Positions 25,376 to 34,692 are shown, counted from the first letter of the stretch. The stretch: 64,000 bases of DNA from an uncultured Alphaproteobacteria bacterium (GCA_937776645.1 CALMRI010000007.1:118878-182877); one strand, 5' to 3'. The notes: generated from the sequence alone by a model not told the origin. A program made the numbers and translations.

Positions 25376-25794
25376 TTGCCGGACTTCTTCAAGGCGTCCG
25401 CGACTTCCTTCGGCATGTAGGTCTCATCATGTTTGGCCAGTACTTCGCTGGCGATGAAGCTGCCCTTGACCAACCGGCCCTCGGCGACAATACCCTGACC
25501 TTCGCGGAAAAGATCAGGCAGAATGCCCTTGAATGTGACTGGAATCACGTTCTGTAAATCAGTGACCCGAAAATTCGCCACCAGACCATCCTTTGATTTT
25601 TCCAAGCTGCCCTGCTCGACAAGCCCACCGATACGGATCCGCTGTTCTGGGGCGACTGTTTTGGCCTGCAGATCAGTGGGGCTGAAAAAGAACACCAGAT
25701 TGTCTCCGAATGCAGTCAACACAAGCGCCGCCGACGTGCCCAGCATGACCAACCCAATCACTACGATGCTCAGCCTACGACGTTTTGGCGTCAT
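25351..25794 (-). CDS. ccmE: Haem chaperone CcmE
   Basis: 147 residues: a single N-terminal membrane helix (SIVVIGLVMLGTSAALVLTAF), then a periplasmic OB-fold with RIGGLVEQGSLEK, VTFKGILPDLFREGQG and the haem-binding histidine in VLAKHDETYMPKE. This is the HDExY form of the motif. It carries haem from CcmC/CcmD to CcmF. Overlaps both ccmD and ccmF. Confidence 0.95.
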   Translation of the reverse strand: MTPKRRRLSIVVIGLVMLGTSAALVLTAFGDNLVFFFSPTDLQAKTVAPEQRIRIGGLVEQGSLEKSKDGLVANFRVTDLQNVIPVTFKGILPDLFREGQGIVAEGRLVKGSFIASEVLAKHDETYMPKEVADALKKSGKWKGAAQP

Positions 25795-25993
25795 TGCCGG
25801 TCTCCCTATCGCCGGGCTCCATCGCGTGTGTATTGCCGGGCGTTCGGTGGCGCCGGGTTCGCCCGGTCGCTTCCAAGATCGCCAATTCGTCCCACCGCTT
25901 GCGGGCGGCGCGTAGAGATAGCGCCAACAGGCCGAGCATCACCGCAGCCGCGACCCCGTAGGCCGACCAGATATAAGCACCGTACCCGCCCAT
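25775..25993 (-). CDS. ccmD: Haem exporter protein CcmD
   Basis: 72 residues: GGYGAYIWSAYGVAAAVMLGLLAL at the N-terminus, the short CcmD membrane helix with the conserved aromatic start, followed by a positively charged cytoplasmic part (RAARKRWDEL). The tail after residue 45 is longer than in most CcmD proteins. It helps release holo-CcmE from the CcmABC complex. Confidence 0.88.
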   Translation of the reverse strand: MGGYGAYIWSAYGVAAAVMLGLLALSLRAARKRWDELAILEATGRTRRHRTPGNTHAMEPGDRETGNDAKTS

Positions 25994-26116
25994 GTTAAGG
26001 TAGTCGATTATGATGGAATGCTCCGATGGTGATCACAAACTCTCGAGCTACGGTAAAACCCGGAGCGCTCAAGGCCGAGGGCGCGGTCTGGTGGTGCGTC
26101 GCGGCGATCAGTCAAT

Positions 26117-26827
26117 CTATTCCACCATGTGCAACGCGCGAATGCGCCGGGCGGTTAGCAAAGTGCGCATGCGGATGACCAGGACCGCGAGAAAATACAG
26201 CTTGAAGCCGGCGGCCATCAGCAACAGCGGGACGAGCATTGCCGGATCGATCGCCGAGGCGTCGAGGCGAGTCAGGCTGGCTGGCTGGTGCAGGGTATTC
26301 CACCAATCGACAGAAAACTTAATGATTGGTACGTTGATCACGCCGACCAGCGCCAGGATGGCGCCGGCTCGGGCGCCGTGTTCCGGCTCGTCAAACGCAT
26401 TCACCAGGGCCATGTATCCGAGATAGAGAAAAAATAGGATCAGCACTGAGGTCAGCCGCGCATCCCAGACCCACCAGGTGCCCCACATTGGTTGCCCCCA
26501 GAGCGCGCCTGTAATGAGCGCCATGGCGGTGAAGGCCGCGCCAATCGGGGCGGCAGCTCGGGCGGCGATATCGGCGAGTGGGTGCTTCCAGATCAAAAAG
26601 ACGCCACTGGCCAGGGCCAAAATGGTGTAGATGAACAGCGACATCCAGGCCGCCGGCACATGGACATACATGATCCGCACGGTCTCGCCCTGTTGATAGT
26701 CGGCTGGCGAGATGACAAGGCCGTAATACAGCCCAGCGGCAATGCAGAGCACCGCCAACCCGGCAATCCAGGGCTGGACCGTCTCGGCAATCCGCATGAA
26801 GCGCGCGGGGTTTGCGAACCAATGCAT
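26117..26827 (-). CDS. ccmC: Haem transporter subunit CcmC
   Basis: 236 residues, six membrane helices. The WWD haem-handling domain reads GQPMWGTWWVWDARLTS, with the flanking histidines in MYVHVPAAWMS and NTLHQP. CcmC loads haem on to CcmE. A 123-base gap separates it from ccmD, longer than the other junctions in this operon; no gene is visible there. Confidence 0.95.
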   Translation of the reverse strand: MHWFANPARFMRIAETVQPWIAGLAVLCIAAGLYYGLVISPADYQQGETVRIMYVHVPAAWMSLFIYTILALASGVFLIWKHPLADIAARAAAPIGAAFTAMALITGALWGQPMWGTWWVWDARLTSVLILFFLYLGYMALVNAFDEPEHGARAGAILALVGVINVPIIKFSVDWWNTLHQPASLTRLDASAIDPAMLVPLLLMAAGFKLYFLAVLVIRMRTLLTARRIRALHMVE

Positions 26828-26842
26828 GGGGATGGTTCTGCC

Positions 26843-27508
26843 CTAAGCCACGGCTTGCCGCAAGGCCGCCGCGGCTGCCCAGGGGCAAAGCGGCAGCGCG
26901 GCAAGTAATAACGCCCCGAGCAGCATCAGGTGCGGCTGTGGACTTTGGCCGATCGCCGCCGCCTCGACAGCCGCGACGCCAAAGATCAAAACCGGGATCG
27001 TCAGCGGTAATACCAGCAGCGAGACCAGGACCCCGGAGCGCCGCGCGCCAAGCACCAAAGTCGCGCCGACCGCGCCGATAAGGCTGAGCACCGGCGTCCC
27101 GAGTGCCATGGCTGCCAGCAGGCTGAAATAGGCCTCAGGTTGCATATGCAAAAGCAGGCCGAGCAGCGGTGAAATCACCATGATCGGCAATCCGGTCACC
27201 AGCCAATGTGCTAGGCATTTCGCCAGTACCAGGAACTCCAACGGCCAGGGTGCAAGCACCAACAGATCCAATGAGCCATCTTCTAGGTCGGGTTGGAACA
27301 ACCTGTCGAGCGATAACAACGCCGCTAACAGCGCGCCGATCCAAACGACGCCGCCGGAAATTCGCTCCAGGACGTCGGGCTCGGGTCCAACGCCTAAGGG
27401 AAATAACGCAACCACGACGACATAGAACATCAACACCGTCGAGGCGTCGCTGCCTTGACGCAGGGCCAGCTTCAGCTCGCGCCGGACAATGGCTAGAAAA
27501 CCGCTCAC
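26843..27508 (-). CDS. ccmB: Haem exporter permease CcmB
   Basis: 221 residues, six membrane helices. Starts FLAIVRRELKLALRQGSDAS and has the CcmB pattern LFQPDLEDGSLDLLVLAPWPLE, followed by GLPIMVISPLLGLLL. It forms the membrane part of the CcmAB ABC unit that frees holo-CcmE from CcmC. The start overlaps ccmA by 4 bases. Confidence 0.95.
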   Translation of the reverse strand: MSGFLAIVRRELKLALRQGSDASTVLMFYVVVVALFPLGVGPEPDVLERISGGVVWIGALLAALLSLDRLFQPDLEDGSLDLLVLAPWPLEFLVLAKCLAHWLVTGLPIMVISPLLGLLLHMQPEAYFSLLAAMALGTPVLSLIGAVGATLVLGARRSGVLVSLLVLPLTIPVLIFGVAAVEAAAIGQSPQPHLMLLGALLLAALPLCPWAAAAALRQAVA

Positions 27509-28212
27509 CGGGCACCGCCTACGGTCAGGCCAAGCGCCAAGTTTAAGTCCGGGTCCAGGGGCTCCGTACCGGCAGCCACGAAGTCGCGCAGATTAAGCGT
27601 GCGCGCGGCCTCGCCAAGCGCGATGGCTGTGTGCGAGGCGATCACAGCAATCCCGCCAGCCGCCCGATGATCGGCGATTGCCGCTTCCAAAGCGACCTGG
27701 CCTTCACTGTCCAGGCCGACGGTTGGCTCGTCCAGAAGCCAGAGCGGCGCCGGGGTGGCGACCAGCCGGGCCAGGGCCAGGCGACGTTTCTGACCGGAGG
27801 AAAGAAATCGGACCGGAAAGCTGGTCCTCGATCCCAGACCGAACTGTTCGAGCGCGCGCTGTTGGGTTGGGCCATGGTCTTGCAGCCGAAATGCCGACCA
27901 AAAGGCGAGATCCTCGCCTGCGGTTAGCGCGGCCTTGACGCCGGTGGTGTGACCGACATAGTGCAGGCGTGTGGCATGGGTTTGTCGGTCCTGGGCAATG
28001 TCGGTACGATCCCACGAAATGCGTCCGGCGCCCGGGCTGGAAAGTCCGGCCATCAGGCGCAGCAGGCTCGACTTTCCGCTGCCGTTCAGGCCGGTGAGAA
28101 CCAAGGCCTCACCGGCGGCGAGCGTGAAGTCCAGGGCGCGGAAAACAAGGCGCGCACCACGGACACAAGCGATTCCGTCGCCGGCGAATAAGGGGTCGGT
28201 TCCACGCATCAT
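27505..28212 (-). CDS. ccmA: Haem exporter ATP-binding protein CcmA
   Basis: 235 residues. Walker A LTGLNGSGKSSLLRLMAG (about 38-55), Q-loop region HYVGHTTGVKAALT, signature FLSSGQKRRLALARL and Walker B WLLDEPTVGLD. First gene of the ccmABCDEFGHI operon. ATP hydrolysis is needed for release of haem-loaded CcmE rather than for haem export as such. Confidence 0.95.
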   Translation of the reverse strand: MMRGTDPLFAGDGIACVRGARLVFRALDFTLAAGEALVLTGLNGSGKSSLLRLMAGLSSPGAGRISWDRTDIAQDRQTHATRLHYVGHTTGVKAALTAGEDLAFWSAFRLQDHGPTQQRALEQFGLGSRTSFPVRFLSSGQKRRLALARLVATPAPLWLLDEPTVGLDSEGQVALEAAIADHRAAGGIAVIASHTAIALGEAARTLNLRDFVAAGTEPLDPDLNLALGLTVGGAR

Positions 28213-28547
28213 GCGGCTCTACTAGCCGGGTGAAGGCTTTGCGTCCAGCACAAGGGCATGGATTTGGGTGGCGGGTCGGCGATTTGGGCTGCTTATCAGG
28301 ATTGGAAGGCGGCGCCGCATCCGTCTTTTCATCCGCCCGGTCGTGAAGGGGAGACGGTATCCGGGTGAAGACGCACCGACTCAAGGTAATGAGCCGATGA
28401 TGCTCTAGATATGGGATCAATGTGGCCGCATTTCGAGGGGAGGATAGCGAATTTGTGGCAAAACTACTCCTGGCGCGCTAAGCAGCTGACCGGCGGTCTC
28501 GATTTTTGTGTCGGGAGCCAGGGATTTTGCGGACAAGGAATGCCGAA
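28213..28547. promoter_or_regulatory. Divergent intergenic region between ccmA and the CoA-transferase gene
   Basis: 335 bases with no supported gene; it must hold the promoter of the minus-strand ccm operon and that of the plus-strand CoA-transferase operon. I cannot place -35/-10 boxes with confidence. An AAGGA motif about 8 bases before ATG 28548 is a fitting ribosome site. Confidence 0.5.
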
Positions 28548-29741
28548 ATGGGTGCAACGCCAGCCTCCGATGCATTGAAACGCTTCACGGTCCTGGATCT
28601 GACCCGCGTCAGGGCCGGGCCGACCTGTGTGCGTCAGCTCGCTGACTGGGGCGCCAACGTGATCAAGGTCGAGCTTCCCGAGGCGATGGAAAGTGGTAAC
28701 GGTCTCGGCGGCTCGCGCCATGGCCCCGATTTCATGAATTTGCACCGCAACAAGCGGGCGATGACGCTCAACCTCAAGGATGAGCGCGGTGTGGCGTTGT
28801 TTAAACGGCTGTGCAAGACCGCCGACGTGGTGGTCGAGAACTATCGCCCGGATGTCAAGACGCGGCTCGGCATTGATTACAAGGCATTGAGTGCTGAAAA
28901 CCCTGCGCTGATCTATGCCAGCATTTCCGGATTCGGCCAGGACGGCCCCTATGCCAAGCGGCCTGGTTTTGACCAGATCGCCCAGGGCATGGGAGGTGTG
29001 ATGTCGATCACCGGACTGCCCGGCCAGGGCCCGGTGCGCGCCGGTATTCCGATCGCCGATCTGTGTGCCGGATTGTTTGCCGCGCAAGGGATCATGATCG
29101 CGCTTTTAGAGCGCGAAGTTTCTGGCAAGGGGCAATGGATCGACACCTCCCTGCTGCAGGCACAGCTCTTCATGCTGGACTTTCAAGCGGCCCGTTGGCT
29201 GGTCGATGGTGAGGTGCCGCAACAGGCCGGTAACAACCATCCGACAAGCATCCCTACCGGGGTGTTCACTACCAAGGACGGCTATATCAATCTTGGGGTC
29301 GCCGGGCAGGTGATCTGGAAGCGATTCTGTGACCTGGTCGGCCGTGAGGATTTGCGGGACCATCCGGACTATGCCGAGGGGCCGGATCGGTCGCGCAATC
29401 GTGATGCGCTGAACGCCGAGATCGAGGTCTTCATGAAGAGCGAGACGACGGCCCACTGGGTTGAGCTGCTCAACAAGAACGGTGTTCCAAGCGGCCCGAT
29501 CTATAATATAGATGAAGCGTTCGAAGACCCGCAGGTCAAGCATCTGGGGATGGCCCAGGAGGTGACCGGTCACGCGCGTGGTACCATTGAGCTTGTCGGA
29601 CAGCCGGTCCGTTTGTCCCGGACCCCTACCAGCATGGCGCTGCCACCGCCGGAATATGGCGAGCATACCGATGAAGTTCTGACGGAACTTGGCATGAGCG
29701 AGGCGGAGATCGCCGAGCTTCGCACCGCCAACGTTATCTGA
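28548..29741 (+). CDS. Class III CoA-transferase (CaiB/BaiF family)
   Basis: 397 residues from ATG 28548 (AAGGA upstream). Family marks: LDLTRVRAGPTCVRQLADWG (a variation of the usual LDLTRVLAGP), ADVVVENYRPDVKTRLGIDY, ISGFGQDGPYAKRPGFDQIAQ split over the active site, and IADLCAGLFAAQG with the catalytic aspartate. It moves CoA between carboxylic acids, such as succinyl- or formyl-CoA to another acid. The enoyl-CoA hydratase gene follows after 40 bases, so both probably act on one acid in CoA-linked degradation. Confidence 0.92.
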   Translation: MGATPASDALKRFTVLDLTRVRAGPTCVRQLADWGANVIKVELPEAMESGNGLGGSRHGPDFMNLHRNKRAMTLNLKDERGVALFKRLCKTADVVVENYRPDVKTRLGIDYKALSAENPALIYASISGFGQDGPYAKRPGFDQIAQGMGGVMSITGLPGQGPVRAGIPIADLCAGLFAAQGIMIALLEREVSGKGQWIDTSLLQAQLFMLDFQAARWLVDGEVPQQAGNNHPTSIPTGVFTTKDGYINLGVAGQVIWKRFCDLVGREDLRDHPDYAEGPDRSRNRDALNAEIEVFMKSETTAHWVELLNKNGVPSGPIYNIDEAFEDPQVKHLGMAQEVTGHARGTIELVGQPVRLSRTPTSMALPPPEYGEHTDEVLTELGMSEAEIAELRTANVI

Positions 29742-29781
29742 GCCCAACGACACAGCGACGTCGACGAAAAGGAGAGACGCC

Positions 29782-30594
29782 ATGGCGACCCAGGAAATCA
29801 TCGCTGGCGAGGAAAGCCGGCTGCTGAGCGAAGTGCGTGACAGGATTGGTTGGATTACTTTCAACAATCCGGCCCGACACAATGCCATGTCCAAGGACAT
29901 GTGGGACGGTGCGGCGGCGGTGTTGGATCAATACGCCGCCGACAGCGCGGTTCGCGCCATCGTGCTGACCGGGGCCGGTGACCGGGCTTTCGTCGCCGGC
30001 GCCGATATTTCAAAGTTCGAGAATGAACGGTCCTCGGCTGATGCAATGATTGCCTATGATCGCTCCGTCAGCAATTTTCATGACTCACTCAACGCGGTGG
30101 CCAAACCGACGATCGCCCGGGTCAACGGCTATTGCATCGGTGGTGGTCTGGCGATTGCCATCGGCTGCGACATCCGGATCTGTTCCGACAAGTCGACCTT
30201 CGGGGTGCCGGCGGCAAAGCTTGGCATTGGTTACAAGGCCAAGGGTATCCGCGAGCTGGAACGCCTGGTCGGCCCAGCTTTCACGGCAGAAATCTTTTAC
30301 ACCGCACGGCAGTTCGACGCCGAGGAGGCGCGGATCATGGGACTGGTTAACCGGGTGCTCCCGGAGACCGGCTTGGACACGGCGGTCGGCGACCTGATCG
30401 GCCGGATCGCCGAAAATGCGCCGTTGTCGATCAAGGCGGTCAAGGAAACCTTGATAGAGCACGGCAAACCCGAAGCGGCGTGGGACTTCTCGGCCCATTA
30501 CACGACGGTCAAGCAATGTGGGACCAGCACTGACTACACTGAAGGCCGCACGGCCTTCATGGAAAAGCGCAAGCCGAACTTCGCGGGACGCTGA
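29782..30594 (+). CDS. Enoyl-CoA hydratase/isomerase family protein
   Basis: 270 residues, crotonase fold. RIGWITFNNPARHNAMSKDM starts the fold, AFVAGADISKF and NGYCIGGGLAIAIGCDIRI form the oxyanion hole and active site, then FGVPAAKLGIGYKAKG. At the second glutamate position of true hydratases the sequence has LVGPAFTAEIFYTARQFDAEEA, which leaves the exact reaction open (hydratase, isomerase or hydrolase). GGAGAG lies 7 bases before ATG 29782. Co-transcribed with the CoA-transferase gene. Confidence 0.9.
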   Translation: MATQEIIAGEESRLLSEVRDRIGWITFNNPARHNAMSKDMWDGAAAVLDQYAADSAVRAIVLTGAGDRAFVAGADISKFENERSSADAMIAYDRSVSNFHDSLNAVAKPTIARVNGYCIGGGLAIAIGCDIRICSDKSTFGVPAAKLGIGYKAKGIRELERLVGPAFTAEIFYTARQFDAEEARIMGLVNRVLPETGLDTAVGDLIGRIAENAPLSIKAVKETLIEHGKPEAAWDFSAHYTTVKQCGTSTDYTEGRTAFMEKRKPNFAGR

Positions 30595-30762
30595 TCCGAC
30601 AATGGGCTCTGCATCATTACTATCCGGGAATATTAAAATTTGCCAAGACTACGCCAGACGGGTCTAACGCTCGACCGGCGTGGCACTTGGTGGGTTGTGT
30701 TGGTGAAGGTTTGATAATGCGCGCCGCGTTTGAAAGGCCTCGGCCACATTCAAAATCTGAAT

Positions 30763-30781
30763 CCCTGGACTTGATCCAGGG
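30763..30781 (+). repeat. CCCTGGA-CTTGA-TCCAGGG palindrome
   Basis: A 7-bp perfect inverted repeat with a CTTGA loop. It resembles the short dispersed palindromes of the CCCGGACTTGATCCGGG type that are common between genes in alphaproteobacteria. Confidence 0.6.
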
Positions 30782-30859
30782 CCTGCGTCTGAGGCGGTTT
30801 GGCGTGATGGGTGGCGTAGAAAGTTGACGTCTATTTTAGCATTATCCCCGTCGAGCAGC

Positions 30860-30899
30860 CTCATCCGTCGCCCTGCGGTTTGCCAGGGCAACGGATGAG
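30860..30899 (+). repeat. 16-bp stem hairpin upstream of the BMP importer operon
   Basis: CTCATCCGTCGCCCTG (30860-30875) pairs with 30884-30899 in 15 of 16 positions; the loop is 8 bases. It lies 265 bases after the enoyl-CoA hydratase stop and 190 before the importer. No U-run follows. It could terminate the upstream operon or be a dispersed palindromic element. Confidence 0.55.
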
Positions 30900-31089
30900 A
30901 TATGTTGAAACATGGGTGACTACCCGATCGGTATCGATGACGTCAAATCGGAGCATCCGGCGGCCATCGCCGTGTCGTTAGTTGCAGACCTGTTGGTTCT
31001 GACGGAAGATCTGGCAGCTCGCACAGAACAAGAATATACAGCGCCGGGGAGTGTCGAGCCGGCGCCGCTGAGCAGGGGGCGGCCAGCCA

Positions 31090-32685
31090 GTGAACGAGTC
31101 AATGAACGAGCAACCATCAAGTGCCGCCGGGCCTGAGAACGCGGCCGATACGCTTCTGGAAGCGCGCAATATCGTCAAGATTTTCGGCGATCTCCGGGCT
31201 AATGACGACGTTACACTGACGCTGAAACCCGGTGAGATTCACGCGCTTCTGGGGGAGAACGGGGCCGGCAAGTCGACCTTGGTAAAGATCATTTATGGCT
31301 CTCTGCAGCCAACCTCCGGCGCGCTTTATTGGAAGGGCCAGCCGGTGGCGATGGCCAATCCAGCGGTGGCGCGGGATCTGGGCGTCGGCATGGTGTTTCA
31401 GCACTTCTCGTTGTTCGACGCGCTGACTGTGACGCAGAATATCGCGCTCGCCCTGCCGCCGGGGCTCGTCATGGCCGAATTGGCGACGCGGATCCGGACG
31501 GTGTCGGCGGATTACGGTCTGCCGCTGCGCCCCGGCGCCCTGGTCGCCGATCTGTCGGTTGGCGAGCGTCAGCGCATCGAGATTGTACGCTGTCTGCTGC
31601 AGAAACCGAGCTTGCTGATCATGGACGAGCCGACCGCCGTGCTGACACCGCAGGAGGCCGGCCAATTATTCGTCACGCTTGAACGTCTGGCCAGCGAAGG
31701 CTGTGGGATCCTGTATATTTCTCACCGGCTGGAAGAGGTGAAACGGATCTGTCATGACGCGACAATTCTGCGCCACGGCAAGGTTGTGGGGCGGGTTGAT
31801 CCACAGCAGGAAACGGCCGCGTCGCTGGCTAATCTGATGGTCGGAAACGAGGTGATGGTGATCAAGACGACCAGGGGATCAGCGCCGGGCGAGCCGTTGT
31901 TGGAACTCACTGAGCTTTCCATGGCGACGGATGATCCGTTCGGCGTGTCGCTGAAGAATATTGACCTCACCGTTCGCGCTGGCGAGATAGTCGCGGTAGC
32001 CGGCATCGCCGGCAATGGCCAGGGTGAGTTGTTCGCCGCGATCTCGGGCGAGACCCTGACGGCAGAGGAAAGCCAGGTGTTGCTTGCCGGTGCGCCTTGC
32101 GGCAGGGAAAACATCACCAGCCGGCGCCGGCGCAATGCCGCCTTTGTTCCCGAGGAGCGCATCGGCCATGGCGCGGTACCAAACTTCGCCCTGTCGGAGA
32201 ATGTCGTGCTGACCCATCACGCGATCGGTGGAGGTGTGGTGCGCAACGGCTTGATTAACCGGCTGGCGGCGCATGCGGTTAACGCCCAGGTCACTGAGAT
32301 GTTCGATGTCCGCAAGGGCACGCTAAATCCCGAGGCGCGGACGCTGTCCGGTGGCAACCTGCAGAAATTTGTCGTTGGCCGCGAGGTCGTTCTACAACCC
32401 AGAATCCTGGTAGTTAATCAACCAACCTGGGGGGTCGACGTCGGCGCTGCCGCGGTGATCCGCCAGGCGTTGATCGATCTGGCCCACAGCGGCTCCGCGG
32501 TGCTGGTCATCAGCCAGGATCTGGATGAGATTTTCGAGATCGCCGACCGCATCGCGGTAATCTCCCGGGGAGAGCTGTCCGACGCCGCCCCGGCCGAGGA
32601 CATGAGCCTGGAGCGGATCGGGTTGCTGATGGCGGGGGCCCACGAGAAGGCCAATCAGGCCGGCCGAACGGCGACCACGCCATGA
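31090..32685 (+). CDS. BMP-type (purine/nucleoside) ABC importer, double ATP-binding protein
   Basis: 531 residues with two ABC domains. Domain 1: Walker A LLGENGAGKSTLVKI (about 54-68), signature LSVGERQRIEIVRCL, Walker B LLIMDEPTAVLTP. Domain 2 (from about 268): degenerate Walker A VAGIAGNGQGELF, signature LSGGNLQKFVVGREV and a Walker B ending VNQPTWGVDV, where the glutamate is replaced, as usual for the second site in this family. It powers the two permeases that follow. GTG 31090 is used, with GGGGGCGG upstream; ATG 31102 is an alternative. Overlaps the next gene by 4 bases. Confidence 0.92.
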   Translation: MNESMNEQPSSAAGPENAADTLLEARNIVKIFGDLRANDDVTLTLKPGEIHALLGENGAGKSTLVKIIYGSLQPTSGALYWKGQPVAMANPAVARDLGVGMVFQHFSLFDALTVTQNIALALPPGLVMAELATRIRTVSADYGLPLRPGALVADLSVGERQRIEIVRCLLQKPSLLIMDEPTAVLTPQEAGQLFVTLERLASEGCGILYISHRLEEVKRICHDATILRHGKVVGRVDPQQETAASLANLMVGNEVMVIKTTRGSAPGEPLLELTELSMATDDPFGVSLKNIDLTVRAGEIVAVAGIAGNGQGELFAAISGETLTAEESQVLLAGAPCGRENITSRRRRNAAFVPEERIGHGAVPNFALSENVVLTHHAIGGGVVRNGLINRLAAHAVNAQVTEMFDVRKGTLNPEARTLSGGNLQKFVVGREVVLQPRILVVNQPTWGVDVGAAAVIRQALIDLAHSGSAVLVISQDLDEIFEIADRIAVISRGELSDAAPAEDMSLERIGLLMAGAHEKANQAGRTATTP

Positions 32686-33761
32686 AGATAATCCTGGAAA
32701 AACGTATTGAGCATTCCCGGGTGATGGCGTTGCTGTCGCCGTTGCTGGCAATCGCGATCACCGTGGTGATCGGAGGGATTATCTTCGCCAGCCTCGGTCT
32801 CGACCCGGCCGAGGCGCTCTATGTCTACTTCGTCGAGCCGGTGACCACGCTCTGGTCGATCGAGGAACTGATCGTCAAGGCGGCGCCCTTGGTGTTGATC
32901 GGCGCGGGGCTGGCGATCTGCTATTCCGCCAATGTCTGGAATATAGGCGCCGAGGGACAGTTGACGATTGGGGCGCTGTTCGGTTCGGCGATCCCGGTCT
33001 ATTTCACCACCTGGCAGTCGCCGCTGACGCTGGTTGTGATGTTGGTGCTCGGTGGTTTCGGCGGGGCTTTGTTCGCGGCTATTCCGGCCGCTCTGAAGAA
33101 CCGCTTCGGTGCTAATGAAATCCTGACCAGTCTGATGCTGGTCTATGTGGCGCAGCTGCTGCTCGATTGGCTGGTGCGCGGGCCATGGCGTGATCCCCAG
33201 GGATATAATTTTCCACAATCTGTGCCGTTCGAGGGCTGGCAGCAGCTGCCTTTGCTGGGCGAGGGCCGGGTTCATATTGGCGCCATCTTCGCCGTCATGG
33301 CGGTGATCGTATTGGCGATCATGATGGGGCGTTCGCTGCGCGGGTTCGAAATCCGAGTGGTTGGCAATTCACCGCGCGCCGGTGCGTTCGCCGGTTTCCA
33401 TCAGAAACGCGTGGTCTGGTTCACCTTCATGTTATCGGGCGCGTTGGCCGGTTTGGCCGGGATCTGCGAGGTCGCCGGGCCGAGCGGCGAATTGCAGCCG
33501 AGCATTTCACCCGGCTACGGTTTCACCGCGATCATCGTTGCCTTTCTCGGCCGCTTGAACCCGATCGGCGTGCTGTTTGCCGGGTTTCTACTAGCGATCA
33601 GCTATCTCGGCGGCGAGGCGGCGCAGGTGGAGTTGGGAATCTCGGACAAGACCGCGCAAGTCTTCCAAGGGATGCTGCTGTTCTTCATCCTCGCCTGCGA
33701 TACAATGATCCTGTACCGCATCAAGATCGCCTCCGGACGGTCCGCGTCGGCCAAGGCCTGA
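32682..33761 (+). CDS. BMP-type ABC importer permease 1
   Basis: 359 residues, about ten membrane helices (BPD_transp_2 family). Family segments: VKAAPLVLIGAGLAICYSAN followed by VWNIGAEGQLTIGALF, ALKNRFGANEILTSLMLVYV, and the ATPase-contact loop VVGNSPRAGAFAGFHQKR. GYGFTAIIVAFLGRLNPIG is near the C-terminus. It forms one half of the channel with permease 2. Translationally coupled to the ATPase gene. Confidence 0.92.
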   Translation: MKIILEKRIEHSRVMALLSPLLAIAITVVIGGIIFASLGLDPAEALYVYFVEPVTTLWSIEELIVKAAPLVLIGAGLAICYSANVWNIGAEGQLTIGALFGSAIPVYFTTWQSPLTLVVMLVLGGFGGALFAAIPAALKNRFGANEILTSLMLVYVAQLLLDWLVRGPWRDPQGYNFPQSVPFEGWQQLPLLGEGRVHIGAIFAVMAVIVLAIMMGRSLRGFEIRVVGNSPRAGAFAGFHQKRVVWFTFMLSGALAGLAGICEVAGPSGELQPSISPGYGFTAIIVAFLGRLNPIGVLFAGFLLAISYLGGEAAQVELGISDKTAQVFQGMLLFFILACDTMILYRIKIASGRSASAKA

Positions 33762-33771
33762 GCAGGGAACG

Positions 33772-34692
33772 ATGGGCGCTTTCGAAGCTGTTATACTAAC
33801 CATCATCACCGCCTCGACACCGCTGCTTCTGGCGGCGATCGGTGAGCTCGTTACCGAACGCGCAGGGGTTCTGAACCTCGGCGTCGAGGGGATGATGATC
33901 ATGGGCGCGGTTTGCGGGTTCGCCGCCGCCTACACCACGGGCTCACCGATTTTCGGTGTTGGCGCCGGGCTGTTGGGCGGTGTCGGCATGTCCCTACTCT
34001 TCGCCTTTTTAACCCAGACGCTGATGACCTCGCAGGTAGCGACCGGTCTCGCGTTGACTTTGTTGGGGCTTGGCCTGTCCGGGTTGATCGGCGAGGCCTT
34101 TACTGGTCTGCCGGGGGTTAAACTGGGCCCAATCGACATCCCGTTCCTGATCGACCTTCCGTTCGTCGGATCGATCCTATTCGGCCAGGACATCCTGGTC
34201 TATTTCTCCTTTGCGCTGGTCGCAATCGTGACCTATATGCTGTTCCGAACCCGAACTGGTCTGATCATCAATGCGGTTGGCGGCAATCATCACTCAGCGC
34301 ATGCCTTGGGCTATGACGTGGTCAAGGTGCGCTATGCCTGCATCGCCTTTGGCGGAGCCTGTTCCGGTCTGGCGGGGGCTTATCTGTCGCTCGTCTATAC
34401 GCCGCAGTGGATTGAGAATATGAGCTCCGGGCGTGGCTGGATCGCGCTGGCATTGGTGGCGTTTTCCAGCTGGTTGCCACGCCGGGTGCTGGTCGGCGCT
34501 TATCTGTTCGGCACGGTCTGGATCATGGGGCTTTACGTGCAGGCCCTAGGGGTCGCGATCCCGGCGCAGCTGCTTTCGTCGCTGCCGTATTTGGTGACGA
34601 TCACTGCGCTGATCATGATGTCCGGCGACAAGACCCTGACCAAGGTCAACACCCCGGCTTGTATTGGCCAGCCGTTCGCGCCGGAAAGGTAG
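33772..34692 (+). CDS. BMP-type ABC importer permease 2
   Basis: 306 residues, about eight membrane helices. It begins with the typical ASTPLLLAAIGELVTERAGV, then LNLGVEGMMIMGAVCGFA, and holds the ATPase-contact loop AVGGNHHSAHALGYDVVKVR. GRGWIALALVAFSSW follows near the C-terminus. Starts 10 bases after permease 1. Partner of permease 1 in the channel. Confidence 0.92.
   Translation: MGAFEAVILTIITASTPLLLAAIGELVTERAGVLNLGVEGMMIMGAVCGFAAAYTTGSPIFGVGAGLLGGVGMSLLFAFLTQTLMTSQVATGLALTLLGLGLSGLIGEAFTGLPGVKLGPIDIPFLIDLPFVGSILFGQDILVYFSFALVAIVTYMLFRTRTGLIINAVGGNHHSAHALGYDVVKVRYACIAFGGACSGLAGAYLSLVYTPQWIENMSSGRGWIALALVAFSSWLPRRVLVGAYLFGTVWIMGLYVQALGVAIPAQLLSSLPYLVTITALIMMSGDKTLTKVNTPACIGQPFAPER

Larger units (their letters stand above)
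30595..31089. other. Intergenic region with two palindromes, upstream of the BMP-type importer
   Basis: Nearly 500 bases without a gene I can support; short frames on both strands match nothing recognisable. It contains a small palindrome at 30763-30781 and a long hairpin at 30860-30899. The promoter of the ABC importer is expected between the hairpin and 31090. Confidence 0.5.

Noticed and set aside
30595..31089. Riboswitch upstream of the purine-type importer
   Set aside because: Only a plain hairpin is seen; no purine-riboswitch three-way junction or conserved loops.
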